Positions 59,804 through 64,000 of a stretch of 64,000 nucleotides of DNA are shown here, one piece after another. The stretch is taken from contig JACSYO010002106.1 of assembly GCA_016806645.1 (NCBI GenBank), positions 127,001-191,000 on the forward strand, in the 5' to 3' direction. Origin of the DNA: Ophiodon elongatus (taxonomy: Eukaryota > Chordata > Actinopteri > Perciformes > Hexagrammidae). Position 1 is the stretch's first letter, and each line of letters opens with the position of its first letter. The notes below the pieces were generated by a model. It saw only the letters and a list, made by a program, of their open reading frames with translations, searched no databases and was not told the DNA's origin. Made by a program: the position numbers and the translations under genes.

Positions 59804-60746
59804 GTGAGGCTCCGTGCTCGTGCACCGGACGGGCAGCTTTACACGTCACAGGTCGACTCTCCTGACTCGGTGTCACGGAGTGCAGGCGGTACGCTGCGGG
59901 CAGCAAGTTAGCATTCCTCAAAGGAACACGGAACGACTTCAATAATTCACATGTAGTCTGCTACCTTCAGGGAATGGGGTTCATAGGTCACGGACAGTTC
60001 CATTAAATAAACATTGTTCTTAAACATATACCACCAAAGCATAGATGAAACTCAACTTTTAAAAAGTGCTCAGAGTTTGAACTTCCCCATAGAATTGGCA
60101 TGACTGGCTGCAACACAGGCATTAATGCAGAAATAAATGATCTTTTTGACCATCTTTTTAATTTTATTGAGCTATCATGTGAAGGCTCTGAACATAGCGA
60201 TTCATTATATTCTTATTATTCTTTATTAGAAGCCATCAGTGGTTACATCTACTGTAAGGTATATTTATCATTTACTCACGTAGTTTGCTTAAATAATAAC
60301 TGCAGTAGTAATGCCACAAAATAATGCTGAAATAGCCCATTCTGCATATAGAATACTTGAAGTTTTAATACTTGAAGTACATTTTTCTGATTCTGTATTT
60401 TGACTTACTTTTTCATGCACAGTATTGCTACTTCTATTTGAGTCAAGGATCTGAATATCATACTGCTGCTGAGTACATTTGAGAAGTTTTTTTTTTTTAA
60501 TATAGAACTTTTGCTAATTTTCAAGTGTGGTAACATGTGAAGGATCTGAATACTTGTTTCTGCACTGCTCCCTGGTGAAGCAGGCAAAGGAGGCAAAGAA
60601 AGTACTTTCTTTGTCATAAATATACAGGAACCTTTAAAGAGGTTGGCGTAAAAGTGCTCCACACACGGAAGATAAACGAATAGGACAAAGCACTTGCTAT
60701 TAACCTGTACTTATTTCATATTTAATATTGGAATATGTATTTGCAG
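59804..60746 (+). other. cahz: Carbonic anhydrase intron 1
   Basis: 943 bp. Contains the reverse copy of the AAGTAAAAGTAC fish repeat at about 60350-60570. Ends GAATATGTATTTGCAG. Nothing else recognised. Confidence 0.9.
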
Positions 60747-60944
60747 GACCTGACAAATGGGGAGAAGAGTACCCGATAGCTAATGGGCCCAGACAGTCTC
60801 CCATCAACATTGTCCCTAAGGAGGCCAAGTTTGACCCGACTCTGAAGCCTCTGAAGATCAAGTACGACCCCTCCAACTCCTCGGCCATCCTCAACAATGG
60901 ACACTCCTTCCAGGTGGACTACGTGGACGACACAGACAGCTCCA
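60747..60944 (+). CDS. cahz: Carbonic anhydrase exon 2
   Basis: Residues 12-78: PDKWGEEYPIANGPRQSPIN I, then FDPTLKPLKIKYDP and NNGHSFQVDYVDD. QSPI(N/D)I is the alpha-CA signature start, and His64 in NNGH is the proton-shuttle residue of fast isozymes. 198 nt, as in CA2. Ends TCCA then GTAAGC, phase 1. The stretch 60787-60848 is duplicated at 54749. Confidence 0.97.
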
Positions 60945-61932
60945 GTAAGCACAGCTCAGCTCCTGGTGTCACACAGACACAGAGACAGAAGACCACATAT
61001 ATATATTTATATATATATATATATATAAATATATATATATACCTCATGTATTTACCTCATTTCCACATATATTTACCGTATTTCATTTTTCTTTTTTAAC
61101 AAAATGAACCAAAACACTGAAGTGAGGAAGAGCTTGGGTTGATAATACAATGAACAGCATTTAAATCATACCCTCTAAACTACAAATAAATGTGGTTTTG
61201 AATTGAAATCAAACACGATTCCTCAGCCTGTTTACAAGATATTATGTCAACGCTGATCTCAAAGGAAACCATGAACTGCATCTTTAGATAGATGGGTAAA
61301 ATAACACTAAACGGAAACGATATTGACTCTTCCGGCCCATTAGTATTACAGTATTACAGTATTACAGTATTACAACATTACAGTAAACTTTATCTGTCTG
61401 TCTGCTTTGGGCCTCCACCCCTGCTGCATGTACTGGGACAGATAAGAGCGTATCTAGAGGCCAACAGGACATCAGCACCACCTCACCCTGCTGCACTGAC
61501 ACTGTTTATCCAACATGTGCATGTCAATATGAATTTCTGTTATTTCCTTTTCTTTCTTTTTGTACTTCATTTCAATGTTCGCATTAAAATCATGTTTCAC
61601 CGACAGAGGATGTCTTGAAAGGGTTGTTTCACAAACCAGGGCTCTCTGTGTTTTATGGTTTGAATCAATGAAATATACCATTTTAATGTTCACCTCTGAA
61701 TGAGAGACATACACTACACAGTTGAAATAAAATAGAAAGAATAAGAGCATTAAAATGTAATATAAAGACGTAGTAAGTAAGTAATAGGCTCATATACAAC
61801 CAAAGTCCAGAATGTGATCCCTGGCTGTGTGACGGTGTGCCGGTTACTGAGGAGCAAAGACTTCATTGTTGATGTTGAATCAGTCTTTCCCTGAGTGTGT
61901 CTCTAATGATTGGCTTGTTTTGCTCTCACCAG
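60945..61932 (+). other. cahz: Carbonic anhydrase intron 2
   Basis: 988 bp. A TA tract at 60996-61040 and an ATTACAGT array at 61343-61385. 61033-61535 is duplicated at 54840-55370. Ends TTTTGCTCTCACCAG. Confidence 0.92.
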
Positions 61933-62051
61933 CCCTGACTGGAGGTCCTATTTCTGGAACGTACCGCTTGAAGCAGTTTCATTTCCACTGGGGAGCCAGT
62001 GATGAAAGAGGCTCCGAACACACCGTCAACGGCATCAAGTTCCCCACTGAG
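61933..62051 (+). CDS. cahz: Carbonic anhydrase exon 3
   Basis: Residues 78-117: LTGGPISGTYRLKQFHFHWG then ERGSEHTVNGIKFPTE. Contains zinc ligands His94 and His96 in FHFHWG, Glu106 of the proton relay, and the SEHTV family motif. 119 nt. Ends GAG then GTACTG. Confidence 0.98.
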
Positions 62052-62264
62052 GTACTGAGGCCCCGGGATCTTCTGCTAACAACGACCACATACAGTAACA
62101 GGCCCTCAGTTCATGTTAGGGGATCAACGGCTACGTCGTGTGGTGTTAATGGTGGTGCTATCCTATCTTATTCAAAAAGCTTAGGTAAAATATATAGGAC
62201 AGTAACACTTCTGTTTATAACATTTTTGGACCTTTCAGAAAATGTCATGTAAGTTATGTAACGA

Positions 62265-62590
62265 ATGTACTTAAACTTAGACGTTTTAAGAACTTTTGTT
62301 CGTGTCCCGTTCGAAACCAAAAGTCAACGTTGACTTATTTTAAGTAACATAAGTATTTTACAGAAAAGCACTTAACAAATGTTCTTAAACAAACACAGGA
62401 CTTTCACCTAGGAGGCCGTTGTCCGTGTCCCATGTGAAACCAAAAGTCAACGTTGACTTTTTTCAAGTTGCGTCAGTACGTTGCGGTAAGCAACTTAACT
62501 TTCGTAACATAGTTACAGAAGTTGCTTATCTTAACCCAAGCGATGATTGCTGTGTTGCCTCAACCTAAGTGACGCTAAGAGGTCCTGAAA
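62265..62590 (+). repeat. Dispersed family Y copy
   Basis: Two partial repeats of the core: GTTCGTGTCCCGTTCGAAAC CAAAAGTC at 62297 and AGGAGGCCGTTGTCCGTGTC CCATGTGAAACCAAAAGTC at 62410, followed by TTGCTTATCTTAACCCAAGC GATGATTGC. The doubled core suggests a local tandem duplication. Confidence 0.75.
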
Positions 62591-62609
62591 AAGAGTCCGT
62601 ATGTGAGGA

Positions 62610-62995
62610 GTTCGGCATCTTGGCTTTTTGCAACCAGTGAATGGAAGCAACCATATTTGGACTGAGGAGTGATGTAGGTGCAGCATACAGCTCTGGTAGC
62701 ACCCTGTCAATCACAGTAGCCCCGCCCTAAAGCATCCCCTGCTTTATGGTCTGTTTGACTCTAAATGGACCATAATTTACTAAATGAACATCATGCTGTA
62801 TTGAAGAAGACTTGAAACTATTGAGACATAAACTCATGTTTACAATGTTTACTGAGGGAATAAATCAAGAGAGAAGTAGAGTCATTTTCTATAGACTTCT
62901 ATACAACCAGAGGAGTCGCCCCCTGATGGCCATTAGAGAGAATGCAGCTTTAAGACACTTCCGCATTGACTTCACTTTTCAGAACCGGAGGTTGC
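62610..62995 (-). repeat. Dispersed family X copy
   Basis: CTGTCAATCACAGTAGCCCC GCCC, AAATGAACATCATGCTGTAT TGAAG and ATACAACCAGAGGAGTCGCC CCCTGATGG match the copies at 34.2, 38.7, 45.7 and 51.3 kb. Confidence 0.9.
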
Positions 62996-63032
62996 TGCCT
63001 GCTAAAAGTCAAACTTTTCTTTTTCTTGCTAG

Positions 63033-63125
63033 CTTCACCTGGTGCACTGGAACACTAAGTACCCGAGCTTGGGAGAGGCAGCCAGCCAGCCCGATGGACT
63101 CGCAGTGGTCGGGGTCTTTCTCAAG
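63033..63125 (+). CDS. cahz: Carbonic anhydrase exon 4
   Basis: Residues 118-148: LHLVHWNTKYPSLGEAASQP DGLAVVGVFLK. His119 in LHLVHWN is the third zinc ligand; the VVGVFLK strand lines the hydrophobic CO2 pocket (Val143). 93 nt; donor AAG then GTGAGT. Confidence 0.98.
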
Positions 63126-63268
63126 GTGAGTCACCAGTGATTCATCACTCACAACCCATCAGTCTGTCACTGCACTCCAGGGAAAACACGCTTTAAGTAT
63201 TCATGCCCACCGAGGGACTTTTAATGGTAAAGAGAAAAGCCGAATAACGTCTCTGTGTTGTGTTCCAG
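63126..63268 (+). other. cahz: Carbonic anhydrase intron 4
   Basis: 143 bp, no repeats recognised, ends GTGTTGTGTTCCAG. Confidence 0.95.
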
Positions 63269-63331
63269 ATTGGTGCTGCCAACCCCAGGCTTCAGAAAGT
63301 TCTGGATGCCTTTGATGCTATTAAGACCAAG
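63269..63331 (+). CDS. cahz: Carbonic anhydrase exon 5
   Basis: Residues 149-169: IGAANPRLQKVLDAFDAIKT K, the surface helix of the fold. 63 nt, as in CA2; donor AAG then GTAAGG. Confidence 0.97.
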
Positions 63332-63478
63332 GTAAGGACAAATGTACCAATATTGTCTATGCACAGCAATTTATATACTTGGGAGACTAACAACTCCATA
63401 GTCAAGATTACAAAGGAGTACCAATGGCTTCCTTCTCTCACTCCTTCTTTTCCATCCTTCGCTTCTCGACACCCGCAG
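63332..63478 (+). other. cahz: Carbonic anhydrase intron 5
   Basis: 147 bp, ends CTTCTCGACACCCGCAG; a pyrimidine-rich tract (63430-63465) lies upstream. It stays open in one frame with exons 5 and 6, but the conserved exon lengths and splice sites show it is intronic. Confidence 0.93.
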
Positions 63479-63634
63479 GGAAAGCAGTCCACCTTTTCTA
63501 ACTTTGACCCAAAGACTCTTCTTCCTGGTTGTCTGGATTACTGGACCTATGATGGCTCTCTGACCACGCCTCCTCTGTTGGAGAGTGTCACCTGGATCGT
63601 CCTCAAGGAGCCAGTCAGCGTCAGCCCTGCACAA
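63479..63634 (+). CDS. cahz: Carbonic anhydrase exon 6
   Basis: Residues 170-221: GKQSTFSNFDPKTLLPGCLD, then YWTYDGSLTTPPLLESVTWI V, then LKEPVSVSPAQ. SLTTPP carries the catalytic Thr199/Thr200 (CA2 numbering); Leu198 and Trp209 of the pocket are present. The LLPGCLDY segment has a Cys where fish relatives I know have Ser. 156 nt; donor CAA then GTACTG. Confidence 0.98.
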
Positions 63635-64000
63635 GTACTGAACTTTGATTCATATACTCTCTCGCTTTACCTTCATAGAATATAAATTAGTTATTCCACC
63701 TGTGAATTTAAACATTTTAAGAATTGATATACTTATATTTAAATACAGTAATTGTGTACGATGGCTATCCTTCATTCCTCACGAGTTTTGGTTGTGTACG
63801 TTCTCAAAAGTTAATGCTAAGCTTCTGCATGTCTGTATGGAGGACTAAAAAAACTCAGTACATAAATAAATAAAATAATGAGGAAAGAAACGAAGAAATA
63901 AAAGCAAAAATCATCAAACAAATGTACAGGTTATTTTGAAAATGAATAAATAAGCACAGATATAATAGAGATGTAAAAATAAACAAATTAAATTAAGATT
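63635..64000 (+). other. cahz: Carbonic anhydrase intron 6 (partial)
   Basis: AT-rich sequence to the window edge. The last exon (expected to start with M-KFR-LLF-like residues) is not present. Confidence 0.85.

Larger units (their letters stand above)
62052..63032 (+). other. cahz: Carbonic anhydrase intron 3
   Basis: 981 bp, mostly filled by two repeat copies: family Y (about 62265-62590) and family X, reversed (about 62610-62995). The latter ends about 40 bp before the exon 4 acceptor (TTCTTTTTCTTGCTAG). Confidence 0.92.

Overview
This is vertebrate nuclear DNA, almost certainly from a ray-finned fish. It has sparse GT-AG spliced exons, long introns and intergenic spacers, many CA/TG and GA microsatellites, and diverged non-LTR retrotransposon pieces of types common in teleosts (Rex1-like and L2/CR1-like reverse transcriptase fragments, 3' tails). 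It also holds several families of short dispersed repeats. No prokaryotic features, CRISPR arrays, rRNA genes or convincing tRNA genes were seen.

Two protein-coding genes can be supported. On the minus strand, 6842-8311 is the large first coding exon of dlgap1 (SAPAP1/GKAP, a postsynaptic-density scaffold). It carries an ATG, a conserved N-terminus and a clean 3' donor. The rest of the dlgap1 coding sequence would lie below position 1. A CpG-rich block at about 47.5-48.7 kb with minus-strand donor sites is the best candidate for its promoter and non-coding first exon, which would make about 8.4-48.5 kb a giant 5' intron. On the plus strand, 59770-63634 holds six consecutive exons of a cytosolic alpha-carbonic anhydrase (cahz/ca2-like). 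The exons are the same lengths as in vertebrate CA2 (from exon 2 on), all zinc ligands are present, and a TATA box lies upstream. The last exon (about 39 residues) is beyond the right edge. The two genes would be head to head, about 11 kb apart.

Between them, 54.4-58.6 kb is a small duplication patch. It contains a near-identical copy of part of carbonic anhydrase exon 2 plus intron 2 (54749-55370), two diverged copies of another about 230-bp block (54.42 and 56.70 kb), and two unrecognised exon-like minus-strand stretches (56929-56977 and 58137-58553).

The rest is repeat-rich. It includes a 27-bp minisatellite (10.7-11.4 kb) that keeps an accidental open frame, a 32-bp minisatellite (42.0-42.6 kb), an 800-bp GTGA/GGGA satellite (43.2-44.0 kb), a piggyBac-type MITE with TTAA ends (29.3-29.7 kb), a TIR element nested in another repeat (4.6-4.9 kb), and several dispersed families with copies inside the window. 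A possible small two-exon transcript with a poly(A) signal lies at 32.04-33.05 kb on the minus strand. No clearly new biological system was found; the most interesting items are the carbonic anhydrase duplication patch, the unrecognised exon candidates and the relation of the minisatellites to dispersed repeats.
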